Assembly (NCBI RefSeq): GCF_014648195.1
Contig: NZ_BMQQ01000001.1
Location: 418,750-482,749 of the forward strand
Length of the DNA stretch: 64,000 nt
Source of the DNA: Streptomyces purpureus
GTDB lineage: Bacteria; Actinomycetota; Actinomycetes; Streptomycetales; Streptomycetaceae
Reading direction: 5' to 3'
Shown: positions 44,521 through 53,091 of the stretch, piece after piece
Numbering within the stretch: the first letter of the stretch is position 1
Layout of the letters: every line of letters begins with the position of its first letter
Position numbers and translations under genes: made by a program
Notes under the pieces: model-generated
Told to the model about the DNA's origin: nothing
Databases searched by the model: none
What the model saw: the letters and a program-made list of their open reading frames with translations, nothing else

Positions 44521-45741
44521 TTACGGCGAGGTGGCGAGAGCACCCGGCGCCATGGTGTTCGCTTCCAGGACCGCTCCGACCGACTGCGCCAGGTACGGGA
44601 TCTGGTGGGCGGAGACGCCCGCGATGTTGATCCGGCCCGTGGTGGTGCCGTACACGCCGAACTGCCGGCGCAGCCTTAGCATCTGTTCCGGCGCCAGCGG
44701 GAGGATGGAGAACATCCCCTTCTGGCGCGCGAGCGCACGCGCTTCGGCGGTGTGTCCCAGGGCGGCCAGCCGGGCGGTCAGATCGGCGCGGTTGGCGCTG
44801 ATCCGGCCCCGCATGGCGTCGAGCTCGCTCTCCCACAGGGCGCGCAGCCGGTCGTCCCCCAGGACGGCCGTGACGATGGCGGCGCCGTGCTCCGGCGGCA
44901 TCGAGTACAGCGTCCGGGCGGCGTTCTGCAGGGCCGTCTCGGCGTGGCGCAGCGCGCGCGGCGACGGGCCGAGGACGATGGCGCAGCCGGTCCGGTCGCT
45001 GTAGAGGCCGAAGTTCTTCGAGCAGCTGACGGCGATCAGCATCTCCGGGACGCGCTCGGCCAGCATGCGGGTGGGCGCCAGATCCGCTGCCAGGCCGTCC
45101 CCCAGGCCGTGGTAGGCGAGGTCGACGAACGGCACCCAGCCGTCCCGTACGGCCAGTTCGGCCAGTGCCTGCCAGGTCTCCGGCGCCGGGTCGACGCCGG
45201 TGGGGTTGTGGCAGCAGCCCTGGAGCAGGACGACGTCGTCGCGGCGCGCCTGGGACAGGTCCGCGAGCAGGCCCGCCGCGTCGGGCAGGCCCTCGGCGTC
45301 GGCCCAGCGGTACGTCCGTACCGTCAGTCCCGCGGCCTCAAGGATGGGCCGGTGGTTCACATAGGCGGGATCGCTGATCCAGACCGTGGTGCCCGGGCGG
45401 GTACGGCAGACCAGATCGGCCAGCAGGCGCAGCGCGCCGGTGCCGGCGACCGTCTGGACCGCCGCGGCGCGTCCGGCCGGGGCGCCGGGGCCGAGGACCG
45501 TCGTCACCATGGCGTGGTTGAAGGCGAGGTTGCCCGAAAGGCCGCGGTACTCCTTGGAGTCGGAGCGCTCGGCGAGCCGTATCTCGGCCTCACGGACGGC
45601 CGCCATCACGGGCGTGGTGCCCGCCTCGTCGCGGTACACACCGAGGACGAGGTTCAGGCGTTCGGGGCGCGGGTCGGACCGGAACTCCTCGGTCAGCTCC
45701 CACAGCGGGTCGGCGGGGGGCGGCAGCAGCAGCTCAAGCAT
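44521..45741 (-). CDS. PLP-dependent aminotransferase (class I, AspC/TyrB-like)
   Basis: A 406-residue fold-type I aminotransferase. The PLP Lys is in AVSCSKNFGLYSDR, a pattern close to aspartate/aromatic aminotransferases. Other blocks are CCHNPTGVDPAPETW (carboxylate/ring contacts) and FVDLAYHGLGDG (the YxG-type PLP contact). The substrate Arg is in GRINIAGVS. It would exchange amino groups between an amino acid and 2-oxoglutarate. Its ATG overlaps the exporter stop by eight bases, and an Lrp gene is divergent, so amino-acid turnover under Lrp control is likely. Confidence 0.88.
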   Translation of the reverse strand: MLELLLPPPADPLWELTEEFRSDPRPERLNLVLGVYRDEAGTTPVMAAVREAEIRLAERSDSKEYRGLSGNLAFNHAMVTTVLGPGAPAGRAAAVQTVAGTGALRLLADLVCRTRPGTTVWISDPAYVNHRPILEAAGLTVRTYRWADAEGLPDAAGLLADLSQARRDDVVLLQGCCHNPTGVDPAPETWQALAELAVRDGWVPFVDLAYHGLGDGLAADLAPTRMLAERVPEMLIAVSCSKNFGLYSDRTGCAIVLGPSPRALRHAETALQNAARTLYSMPPEHGAAIVTAVLGDDRLRALWESELDAMRGRISANRADLTARLAALGHTAEARALARQKGMFSILPLAPEQMLRLRRQFGVYGTTTGRINIAGVSAHQIPYLAQSVGAVLEANTMAPGALATSP

Positions 45742-46735
45742 CGGCGGGCACCTTGGGGCGGAGAGAGGGAACGGGATTCTGAGCGTCAGGTGTGACGGTC
45801 AGGGCAGCGGCCCGTGGGCGTCGGTTGGCCAGCAGGACACCGGCGGTGATCAGGGGGACACCGATCAGCACGGTCAGGGCGGGGGACTCGCCGAGCAGCG
45901 GAACGGCGAGCAGGACGACCAGGACGGGGCTGAGGCTGCCGACCACGGAGCTGCGCTCGGCGCCGAGGCGGCGGATGGCGAAGGCGTACAGCAGCCCCGC
46001 GCACAGTCCGACGCCGAGCCCCTGCACGACCAGGAAGAGCGCGATGTCGCCGCCCGCCGCGCCGGCGATGCCGGTCGGCAGCAGCCCGGTCAGGACGAGG
46101 AGCCCGATGACGGCGAACGAGGGCAGGCACAGCAGCCCGATCGACCCGACCGGGTCGAGGTCGACCTCCCGCAGGCCCACGGTGTACAGCGCCCACAGCC
46201 CACTGGCGATCAGCAGGACGGCGGAGCCGGTCAGGACGTCGCCGTTGAGCGGGACGACATGGCGCCAGACCAGCACGACCACGCCGACGGCGATCAGGGC
46301 GAGTCCGGCGGCCTGACTGCCCCGGGGCAGCCCGCGCCCCTTGGCGACCATCAGGGCGGAGACGAAGAGCGGGACCATGCCGGGAACGATCGAGCCGACG
46401 AACGCGGCCGACGTCAGGGAGCCGCCGTACATCGCGGCCAGGAAGAACGGCACCCCCGCCCCGCAGACGATCTTGAGCGCGGCGGCCGGGCGCACCCGCG
46501 CGATCCGGCTGCGACGCCGCCACAGCGCGGGCGCCAGCACCACCAGCGGCACCCCGAACCTCAGCAGGGCGGCGTCGGCGGGCAGCAGCGTCGAGGTGCT
46601 CAGCGCGCGGGCGCTCAGGGCGAAGGCCGCCCAGATACTCACGGTCAGGGCGAGGGCGATCATCCCCCAGGCCTGCGGGGAGACCCCGAACCGCCCCATG
46701 GCGGCCGTCATGTCCCTCGTATCAGTGCTGGTCAA
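45734..46735 (-). CDS. EamA-family exporter, amino-acid type
   Basis: A 333-residue DMT-family transporter with ten helices in two EamA halves (WGMIALALTVSIWAAFALSARAL to FVGSIVPGMVPLFVSALMVAKG, then GSAVLLIASGLWALYTVGLREV to ESPALTVLIGVPLITAGVLLANR). I start at a TTG (complement of 46733-46735) because GGGGGAGG lies seven bases before it; ATG 46711 (MTAAMGRF) is the alternative. It is co-transcribed and overlaps the aminotransferase. With the divergent Lrp gene it looks like a regulated amino-acid export unit. Confidence 0.78.
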   Translation of the reverse strand: MTSTDTRDMTAAMGRFGVSPQAWGMIALALTVSIWAAFALSARALSTSTLLPADAALLRFGVPLVVLAPALWRRRSRIARVRPAAALKIVCGAGVPFFLAAMYGGSLTSAAFVGSIVPGMVPLFVSALMVAKGRGLPRGSQAAGLALIAVGVVVLVWRHVVPLNGDVLTGSAVLLIASGLWALYTVGLREVDLDPVGSIGLLCLPSFAVIGLLVLTGLLPTGIAGAAGGDIALFLVVQGLGVGLCAGLLYAFAIRRLGAERSSVVGSLSPVLVVLLAVPLLGESPALTVLIGVPLITAGVLLANRRPRAAALTVTPDAQNPVPSLRPKVPADA

Positions 46736-46907
46736 CGCGGTGCCTCCCCCGACCTGCCGATGCTTTTTCGTCACCTGGCAACGCTAGGGCTTCGCCCGGG
46801 GCAGCCGATTGCTACTTCTGCCTCCTGGACATACGTTTGGGGCAGGATCTGCCAATCGGTGGCCGAGAAGTGCCGTCGAAGCCATCGGAAAGGGGCCGGG
46901 AGGCGCC
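46736..46907. promoter_or_regulatory. Divergent promoter between exporter and Lrp genes
   Basis: The 172 bases hold the two promoters of a typical Lrp/target pair. GGGAGG at 46899-46904 serves the Lrp gene. I could not fix -10/-35 boxes or a single Lrp palindrome. The sequence is AT-richer than either gene. Confidence 0.55.
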
Positions 46908-47390
46908 ATGGACGCTGTCGATCTCCAGATCATCCGCGAGCTCCAGGCCGACGGCCGGCTGTCCAACCAGGACCTCGCCGACCGCGTCCGGCTCTCCCCT
47001 TCGCCCTGCCTGCGCCGTGTGCGCCGCCTGGAGGAGGCGGGCCTGATCCGCGGCTACACCGCGATGGTGGACCAGGTCGCCTACGGGCTCCCGATCACCG
47101 TCTTCGTCCGCATCCGGCTGGAACGGCACACGGCCGAGGCGGTCGCCCTCTTCGAGGGGGCCGTCGGCCACATCGAGCACATCCAGGACTGCTATCTGAT
47201 GGCGGGCAGCAGCGACTATCTGCTCCGCGTCGTCATCGAGAGCCTGGAGGCGTACGAGGCGCTGGTCCGCACCCGCATCCACGCCATCCCCGGCATCTCC
47301 TCGATCGAATCGAGCTTCGCCTTCGGCAGCGTCAAACAGTCCCGCACCTACCCGGCCCCCGCCTCCCCGGCCCGCCGCCGCCCCGTCTGA
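46908..47390 (+). CDS. Lrp/AsnC-family regulator
   Basis: A 160-residue Lrp-type regulator. The HTH is LQIIRELQADGRLSNQDLADRVRLSPSPCLRRVRRLEEAGLIRGY. The RAM ligand-binding domain follows, with ITVFVRIRLERHTAEAV and DYLLRVVIESLEAYEALV. It probably senses an amino acid and controls the divergent exporter/aminotransferase pair. The ATG at 46908 follows GGGAGG. Its end faces the large operon with six bases between stops. Confidence 0.9.
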   Translation: MDAVDLQIIRELQADGRLSNQDLADRVRLSPSPCLRRVRRLEEAGLIRGYTAMVDQVAYGLPITVFVRIRLERHTAEAVALFEGAVGHIEHIQDCYLMAGSSDYLLRVVIESLEAYEALVRTRIHAIPGISSIESSFAFGSVKQSRTYPAPASPARRRPV

Positions 47391-47396
47391 GCCGGC

Positions 47397-49250
47397 TCAG
47401 CGCAGGGTGAGCGGGTCGACGCGCAAGGTCCGGCGCGTGGCGTTGTAGAAGAACATGTCCTCCCCCGGGCCCGCGGGGTCCGGGAGGCTCGTCCGGCCCA
47501 TGACCGGTGCCCCGACCCCGAGGAGCGACAGGGCCCCGGGCCCGAATTCGGGCTCGACGGTACGGACGAAGTCGACTCCGCTGCCGTCGGCACGCAGATG
47601 GTGGATGGACGCCGTGCCGTCGAGCGCGCAGTGGCGCAGGACGAACGGGCGCCCCGCCGCGTCCAGCAGCGCGAGATGGGTGTACTTGGGCTGCCAGAAA
47701 CCGGACCGGGAGGCGAAGCGCATCGTGAACCCGGACGCGGTGACATGGCGGACCATCACCTCTCCCGTCGTCAGCCGGTACGTGAGCACGAACGTGTCCC
47801 CTTTGACCGGAACGGCGAGCACCGCCGTGTGCCCCGCCCCCCACCGCATCGTGGTGACCAGCGCCGGAGCGCCGGTGCCGTCGGCGAGCCGGAACAGCTC
47901 CGCGTCACCGGTGAACGTGTTGTAGCCGATGCAGTGCGGGGCGCCGTTCAGGACGAGCGGCACCACATGGGTGTGGGCGGCCTGCCCGGCCGGGCTGTGG
48001 TGGATCTCGGTGAGGGTGTCCCGTGTCTTGTTCATCCGGAAGACGGCCTGAGCACCCGACCCGAACGCGTGGCCGAAGTAGTGCAGGGTGCCGTCCGTGG
48101 TGAACGGCACGAGCGAGGTCCAGTCGCCGCCGATGTTTCCTGTCCCGACGGAAAGGTTGACCAGGTCCAGCGGCGGCGTGCCGTCCGGCCGGCGGCCCGG
48201 ACGGACGAAGAAGTTCTCGGGGGACGAGACGGCGTAGGCGCCGCTCAGGGCGTCGTACGCCAGCATGCGCGCGGCCGGTCCCATGGGGAAGCTCTGCATG
48301 TGCGTCCACGCCCCCGCCGAGGCCGTGGCCCCGCCGCCCTGGACGATCATGGTGTGGCCGATGTCGGCGCGGATGGCGTGCTCGCACACGGGGCAGAACG
48401 GCTGCGCGCTGTGCCGCATCGCGCAGTCCGCCGAGGGCCGGAAGATTCCGCAGTCGTGCTGGTGGGCGCCTTCGTACGCGCCGACCGCGTCGGCCGGTAC
48501 GGGCGGGGTGGCGGGCACGACCGGGTGCTCGCGGACGCACGGAACCGCGCGCACGGTGGTCGGGACCAGCGACTGCGGCAGCGTGAGCAGCGGGCCCCAC
48601 TTCATGGTGTCGACGGACGTGCGGGTGGTCACATTGGGTTCGCGGGGTTCGGTGCCGGTGAACACCCTGGGGGGATCCGCCTCGGTGTTCTCGTACGGAT
48701 ACTCGTCCGCCAAGGCGAAGGCCTGGTGTCCCAGTTCATGTATGGCCACCTTGGGCCAGTCCGCCCTCGCCTTGCTGAACCAGCCGACGTCGTCGTGCAT
48801 GCTGCCGCCGTCGAGCCGCGTGTTGTTGACGACGACGAGGATGTGGTTCACCTCCTTCAGCCCGGGCCGGCCATGGACGAACTCCCGCACCTTCGCCGAG
48901 TCGCCCCACAGACTCCGTTCGATCCGCCGGCCGCGCGCGTCGACATCGTTTCCGTACATCGCGCCGAACGCGGTGTCGAAGGGCGAGACCGCCTGTGGCG
49001 GGGTCAGGAGCTTGATGGTGTTGCCGTTCCGGTTCGACGCCGCTGGCACCTGGACCACATTGAGCAGAGGCACGATGTCGCGGGTGCCGAACGGCGGGGT
49101 GGCGAGCAGGGCGAGGACGAAGGTGACGACGTCGATGTCGAACACGCCCGAGTCCAGCTCCTGCTGGGTGTACCCCTCGGGGACGACGGCGACCGTCCAC
49201 CCGTTCGCACTGCGCGCCGGACTCCCGAGGACGAAGGTGACGGCGTTCAC
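47397..49250 (-). CDS. M64-type zinc peptidase with beta-rich C-terminus
   Basis: A 617-residue protein. Residues 1-180 match the M64 (IgA peptidase) pattern: VVPEGYTQQELD at the start, then HGRPGLKEVNHILVVVNNTRL, and the zinc site HELGH (171-175) followed by QAFALADEY, whose D182 could be the third ligand. A Cys-rich part comes next (CGIFRPSADCAMRHS, FCPVCEHAI). The C-terminal 300 residues are repeated beta strands resembling a lectin-like propeller (GAPHCIGYNTFTGDAELFRL, FVLTYRLTTGEVMVRHV). No signal peptide is seen, unlike secreted M64 enzymes. It is the last gene of the large operon, 18 bases after the 908-residue protein gene. Confidence 0.78.
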   Translation of the reverse strand: MNAVTFVLGSPARSANGWTVAVVPEGYTQQELDSGVFDIDVVTFVLALLATPPFGTRDIVPLLNVVQVPAASNRNGNTIKLLTPPQAVSPFDTAFGAMYGNDVDARGRRIERSLWGDSAKVREFVHGRPGLKEVNHILVVVNNTRLDGGSMHDDVGWFSKARADWPKVAIHELGHQAFALADEYPYENTEADPPRVFTGTEPREPNVTTRTSVDTMKWGPLLTLPQSLVPTTVRAVPCVREHPVVPATPPVPADAVGAYEGAHQHDCGIFRPSADCAMRHSAQPFCPVCEHAIRADIGHTMIVQGGGATASAGAWTHMQSFPMGPAARMLAYDALSGAYAVSSPENFFVRPGRRPDGTPPLDLVNLSVGTGNIGGDWTSLVPFTTDGTLHYFGHAFGSGAQAVFRMNKTRDTLTEIHHSPAGQAAHTHVVPLVLNGAPHCIGYNTFTGDAELFRLADGTGAPALVTTMRWGAGHTAVLAVPVKGDTFVLTYRLTTGEVMVRHVTASGFTMRFASRSGFWQPKYTHLALLDAAGRPFVLRHCALDGTASIHHLRADGSGVDFVRTVEPEFGPGALSLLGVGAPVMGRTSLPDPAGPGEDMFFYNATRRTLRVDPLTLR

Positions 49251-49268
49251 TGCGAACCTCCGGGAAGG

Positions 49269-51995
49269 TCAGCCGATGTCGAAGCGGGCGAGTTCGCTGG
49301 CCGGTTCGTGCAGCCGGCCCGGATCGAGGGGGCTGCTGTGTACGACCAGCGTCCGCATGCCCGGGAAGACCGGGGCGAGCAGGACGAAAACGCCCTTGGG
49401 GGCGTCCAGGGGACTGCTCGACAGGCCGCCGGGGCGGGTGTCGGAGGGGACCTCGCCGAGCAGACGGATCGGCAGGTGCCGCCCGCGCCGGTAGAGCACC
49501 TGCCCCTCCGCGTCGACCACTTCGTACCGGAAACCGGACTGGGACGCGAGCGACTCCGCGGGGAGAGTCAGGTCTTCGCAGGGCGGGGCCGTCATCACCA
49601 GCTCCTCGCGGGAGACCAGCCGAATCGGTGGCCCGCCCGCCGCCCAGTCCGCGCTGTCGTAGGAGAAGGTGAGGCGCATGGTGCGGGTGGAAGGGCCAGG
49701 CGCCTCCGGGGCGGTCAGCGCCGCCCAGGTCTCCGGTGTCGTCGTACCGGTCGTGGCCAGGCGTCGCTCCGCCTGGAACGCGCGCACCGCGGTGACGGTG
49801 TCCGGTCCGTACGCGGCGTCGACGACGAGCGGGGGCAGGGCGCCCCTCCGGTTGAGCCGGTTCTGCACCTGAGCCACCGGCGGGCCGGTCGTCACGGGCG
49901 TGCGCGGGCCCGGTTCCAGCAGCGGGAACGGCGCGGCGAGCGCCAGCGCGTACCAGTCCTGACGGTCGATCCGATCCGTGCCGGGCAGATACCGGCTCTG
50001 CTGGAAGTGCCGTACGGCCAGCAACGTGAGCGGACCGAAGTTGCCGTCCACGACCAGCGGTGGCACGGCCGACCCGGCCGCGTTGAGCAGCGCCTGAGCC
50101 AGTTTCACCGAGCCGTTCACCTCATGGGGGTCGGCCATGGAGGCCAGGACCGGTTGCCGGCTCCAGTCGAGGAGCTCGGGCTGTACCGGGTCCGGGAGGG
50201 GCTCCCCGGCTGGATCCAGGGTCCGGGGCTCCACGCGATGGGCCACCGTGCCCGAGCTCGGCAGGAAGTCCCCGTCGCCGAGGTACTCCACGCTCACCCC
50301 GTGCGGGCCGAGAGGCACCCCGGACGTACGGAGGGCGGCGCGCCCGAACCGGTCCAGCCGGGCGCTGCCCAGCGCGCCGGTCAGCGCCCCGAACGCCACC
50401 GCCCCGCCCGGGATCGCGTCCGCCGGGTCGGAGCCGCGCACGGTGACCGCGACGGTCACGTCCTCGCCCGCCGACGAGGGCTCGTCGGTGGTCACCACAT
50501 AGCGGCCCTGGACGGCGGGGTCGAAGGTGATGCGGCCGTCCCGCCGCAGGGTGAAGCCCGTGGTGAGAACGCCGTTCCTGGTCTGGGGGGCGTAGCGCAC
50601 GGACGGCAGCAGCACGACGGAGATCTCCCGCGGCGTCGAGGCCTCGGGACCCGTGCCGGGGAGACCGGCGATGCCCACCAGATCGCTGTCCGCGCCGGTG
50701 GCGTCGAGGACGATCCGGTACCCCCGCAGGATCAGCGTGCTGCCCACGGCCTCGGCGAACCCCGCGTACGACGGGTGGAAGCGCACCTCCCCGGCGCGGG
50801 TGACGTCGTAGGCCAGTTCGGCGACAGCCACGGCCGACTGGAAGCCGTACCCCTTCGCCGGCAGGACGGTCAGCCGATGGGCGGTCTGCCGGGACAGGTA
50901 GGTGCTCCCGCGCGCCAGCCCGAGGGGGATCACGTCGTGGGAGAGTGCGGTGCCGTCGAGGGTGATGGTGTGGCCCCGGAGGGTGAGGGTGTCGCCCGAG
51001 GCGTCGGCGAAGGCGGCGTATTGTTCCGCGCGTTTCACCTGCCCGTCCCGGGTGACCTCGTAGCTCAGATCCGCCGAAGTGCCCGCCCCCGGCTGGAAGC
51101 TGTAGCCCCTCGCGGGGACGAGCGCCAGCCGATGGGTGGCCGTGCGGGACAGGAACTCGACGGGGGTACGCGACGCCCCGGTGGGGAGAACGTCGTGGGA
51201 GAGCGCGGTGCCGTCGACGACGACGGTGTGGCCCCGGACGGTGAGGGTGTCGCCCGAGGCGTCGGCGAAAGAGGTGTAGTCCCGGGCGAGGCTCACCTCC
51301 CCGGCGTTCGTCACTCCGAACCGCAGATCGGCCACCACCCCCGCCCCGGCCTGGAAGCCGTACCCGTCGCCGGGCAGGACGGTCAGCCGATGCACCTGTG
51401 TGCGGGACAGAAAGCCGGTGACGCCGCGCATCCCAAGCGGCAGGAGATCGTGGTAAAGGCCTGTGCCGTCCACCCGCAGCGTCCGTCCGCGCACACCGAG
51501 AAAGCCTTCGGCGGCGGTGGCGAAACCGCTGTGGTCCGAGGCGAGTTGGACCATGCCGTCGGGGGTGGGACGGAACGGCAGCTTGCCCGCACCGCCGTCG
51601 AGCCGGTGGCCGATCCCCGGCAGCAGCCGCAGGTCGTGCGGCCGGTCGGACGTCAGGACCACGCCGCCGATCCCCGTGGCCGCGAGGAGCAGGTCGTGGT
51701 CGAGTCCGATGGCGTCCACGCGGACCGGCACTCCTCGCACGGTCAGCCGCCGCTCGCCACGGCCGGTCACCACGAGGTCGAAGTCCGGGGAGAAGTCGAG
51801 GGTGCCGTCGGCCCGCACCTCGAAGGTGAAGTCCGGTACGGGCGCGGACTCCTGCCAGAGGTGGTAGCCGCCGCCGACGGGCAGCGAGACGGTCGGCGGG
51901 GGTGTACGGGAGCCGTCCAGCAGACCGGTGCTCGCCTCGGGAACGGCGAACAGCGGAAAGGTGAGCTGTGACGTGTCGACCTCGATGTCGGGCAT
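49269..51995 (-). CDS. Repeat protein with Ig-like and peptidoglycan-binding-like domains
   Basis: A 908-residue protein. Residues 40-465 hold about five repeats of 82-86 residues, marked by HRLTVLPxxGYGF near 202, 288 and 373 and weaker copies near 120 and 458; each also has LTVRGHxVxVDGTALSHDVLP. Residues about 500-590 look like a bacterial Ig-like domain (VAFGALTGALGSARLDRFGRA, then YLGDGDFLPSSG). Two PF01471-like peptidoglycan-binding repeats follow at about 626-690 and 705-762 (VVDGNFGPLTLLAVRHFQQS and VVDAAYGPDTVTAVRAFQAE). An unknown beta-rich tail closes it. No signal peptide. I start at the ATG complementary to 51993-51995 (MPDIEVDTSQ), with only a weak ribosome site. Confidence 0.75.
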   Translation of the reverse strand: MPDIEVDTSQLTFPLFAVPEASTGLLDGSRTPPPTVSLPVGGGYHLWQESAPVPDFTFEVRADGTLDFSPDFDLVVTGRGERRLTVRGVPVRVDAIGLDHDLLLAATGIGGVVLTSDRPHDLRLLPGIGHRLDGGAGKLPFRPTPDGMVQLASDHSGFATAAEGFLGVRGRTLRVDGTGLYHDLLPLGMRGVTGFLSRTQVHRLTVLPGDGYGFQAGAGVVADLRFGVTNAGEVSLARDYTSFADASGDTLTVRGHTVVVDGTALSHDVLPTGASRTPVEFLSRTATHRLALVPARGYSFQPGAGTSADLSYEVTRDGQVKRAEQYAAFADASGDTLTLRGHTITLDGTALSHDVIPLGLARGSTYLSRQTAHRLTVLPAKGYGFQSAVAVAELAYDVTRAGEVRFHPSYAGFAEAVGSTLILRGYRIVLDATGADSDLVGIAGLPGTGPEASTPREISVVLLPSVRYAPQTRNGVLTTGFTLRRDGRITFDPAVQGRYVVTTDEPSSAGEDVTVAVTVRGSDPADAIPGGAVAFGALTGALGSARLDRFGRAALRTSGVPLGPHGVSVEYLGDGDFLPSSGTVAHRVEPRTLDPAGEPLPDPVQPELLDWSRQPVLASMADPHEVNGSVKLAQALLNAAGSAVPPLVVDGNFGPLTLLAVRHFQQSRYLPGTDRIDRQDWYALALAAPFPLLEPGPRTPVTTGPPVAQVQNRLNRRGALPPLVVDAAYGPDTVTAVRAFQAERRLATTGTTTPETWAALTAPEAPGPSTRTMRLTFSYDSADWAAGGPPIRLVSREELVMTAPPCEDLTLPAESLASQSGFRYEVVDAEGQVLYRRGRHLPIRLLGEVPSDTRPGGLSSSPLDAPKGVFVLLAPVFPGMRTLVVHSSPLDPGRLHEPASELARFDIG
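50933..51270 (-). repeat. 258-base internal direct repeat (80 bases nearly identical)
   Basis: Bases 50933-51012 and 51191-51270 match at nearly all positions. The spacing is 258 bases, that is 86 codons, so the gene was extended by exactly one protein repeat. The matched part encodes DASGDTLTLRGHTITLDGTA and its partner. The other copies are diverged in DNA but not in pattern, so this duplication is the most recent. Confidence 0.8.
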
Positions 51996-52075
51996 CGGCC
52001 ACTTCCCGGTCAGAGAGGGGCCGTGCGCGAGCCATCGGCCCCGGCTGAACGGTTCCTCACCACCGTACCTCCGAC

Positions 52076-52097
52076 CCCCCGGCTTCTCGACCGGGGG
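52076..52097 (-). terminator. Hairpin between the WD40 and repeat-protein genes
   Basis: CCCCCGG (52076-52082) and CCGGGGG (52091-52097) form a seven-base perfect stem with an eight-base loop in the 136-base gap after the WD40 gene. A second dyad, CACCT-C-AGGTG, lies at 52113-52123. It may reduce read-through and make 908-residue protein/peptidase a separate sub-unit. Confidence 0.5.
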
Positions 52098-52131
52098 ACG
52101 AGGCGACCTGGCCACCTCAGGTGACGTTCTG

Positions 52132-53091
52132 TCAGAAGGGGGTGGTGCCGTGGATCTCCAGACGCGGCGCGGTGTCGATCCGGGTCGCCGACCGCACCGG
52201 CACCAGTCCGGCCCCGGGATCGCGCGTCCAGCGGCGGATGATGCCGTTGTCCGCGCCGGCCGTGAGCAGCTCCCGGTCGTCCGAGGTCAGGGCGGAGACC
52301 CAGATGGCCGGATGCGGGGTCGGTGTCGCGCCGAGAGTTCGTCCCGTGGCCCGGTCCCAGCGGCTCAGCACCCCGTCGTGACCGGCGGCGACGATCTCCC
52401 CGTCGTCGGTCAGCACCAGCGCGGGGACGCCGGCGCCGTGGTGCAGGGGGTCACCGAGCTGCTGCCCGTTCGCACGTGACCAGCGGCGGATCGTGCCGTC
52501 CCGGCCACCCGTGACGATCTCCGTACCGTCCGGACCGATCGCGACGGACAGAACGGCGCCGGCATGGCCGAGCAGGGGATCCCCGGCCGGTGTGCCGCTC
52601 TCCCGGTCCCAGAAGCGGACCGTGCCGTCGAGGCCCGCCGTGACGATCTCCCTGTCGTGCGAGGTGAGCGCGAGCGCCCGAACCGCCCCCTCGTGCGCGG
52701 TCAGCGCCTCGCCGCGAGGACCCCCGTCCGGCAGGCCCCAGCGGCGCACCGTGCCGTCCTCGGCGGCCGTGATCAGCTCGGCGCCGTCGGAGGTGAGGGC
52801 CAGCGCCCTGACCCAGTCGCCGTGCGCGGTGAGTGGCTGGGCCGCCTGGGCGCCGCTCGTCCGGTCCCAGCGGCGGACCGTGCCGTCGCTGCTCACGGTG
52901 ACGATCTCGCTGTCGCCGGGGGTGAGCAGCACGGCCCAGGCCGTCCGCTCGTGCGCCGTGAGGGGCGCGGCCAGCGCCGAGCCGCGGAGCCGGTCCCACC
53001 GGTGCACCCGGCCGGTGACGTCGGTGCTGACGATCTCGGCGTCGTCGTGCGTCAGCGCCAGGGCGCACGTGGCGTTGCGCGGATTCATCAT
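52132..53091 (-). CDS. Seven-bladed WD40 protein
   Basis: A 319-residue protein made wholly of WD40 repeats, about seven, each near 43 residues and ending in RRWDR-type strands (TGRVHRWDR, DGTVRRWDR, DGTVRRWGL, DGTVRFWDR, DGTIRRWSR, DGVLSRWDR, NGIIRRWTR). Each begins with an ALALT-type strand with HD or DG turns. The very regular blades predict one closed propeller used as a binding platform. No signal peptide. Its ATGATG start overlaps the stop of the 579-residue gene, so the two are coupled. It is unlike the nSTAND propeller elsewhere in the window, which has irregular blades. Confidence 0.85.
   Translation of the reverse strand: MMNPRNATCALALTHDDAEIVSTDVTGRVHRWDRLRGSALAAPLTAHERTAWAVLLTPGDSEIVTVSSDGTVRRWDRTSGAQAAQPLTAHGDWVRALALTSDGAELITAAEDGTVRRWGLPDGGPRGEALTAHEGAVRALALTSHDREIVTAGLDGTVRFWDRESGTPAGDPLLGHAGAVLSVAIGPDGTEIVTGGRDGTIRRWSRANGQQLGDPLHHGAGVPALVLTDDGEIVAAGHDGVLSRWDRATGRTLGATPTPHPAIWVSALTSDDRELLTAGADNGIIRRWTRDPGAGLVPVRSATRIDTAPRLEIHGTTPF

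Noticed and set aside
47598..51971. A 1457-residue open frame on the plus strand, antisense to the M64 and repeat-protein genes.
   Set aside because: In GC-rich DNA the complement of real genes often stays open. The translated sequence is Arg/Gly/Val-rich without motifs, and the minus-strand frames carry clear domains.
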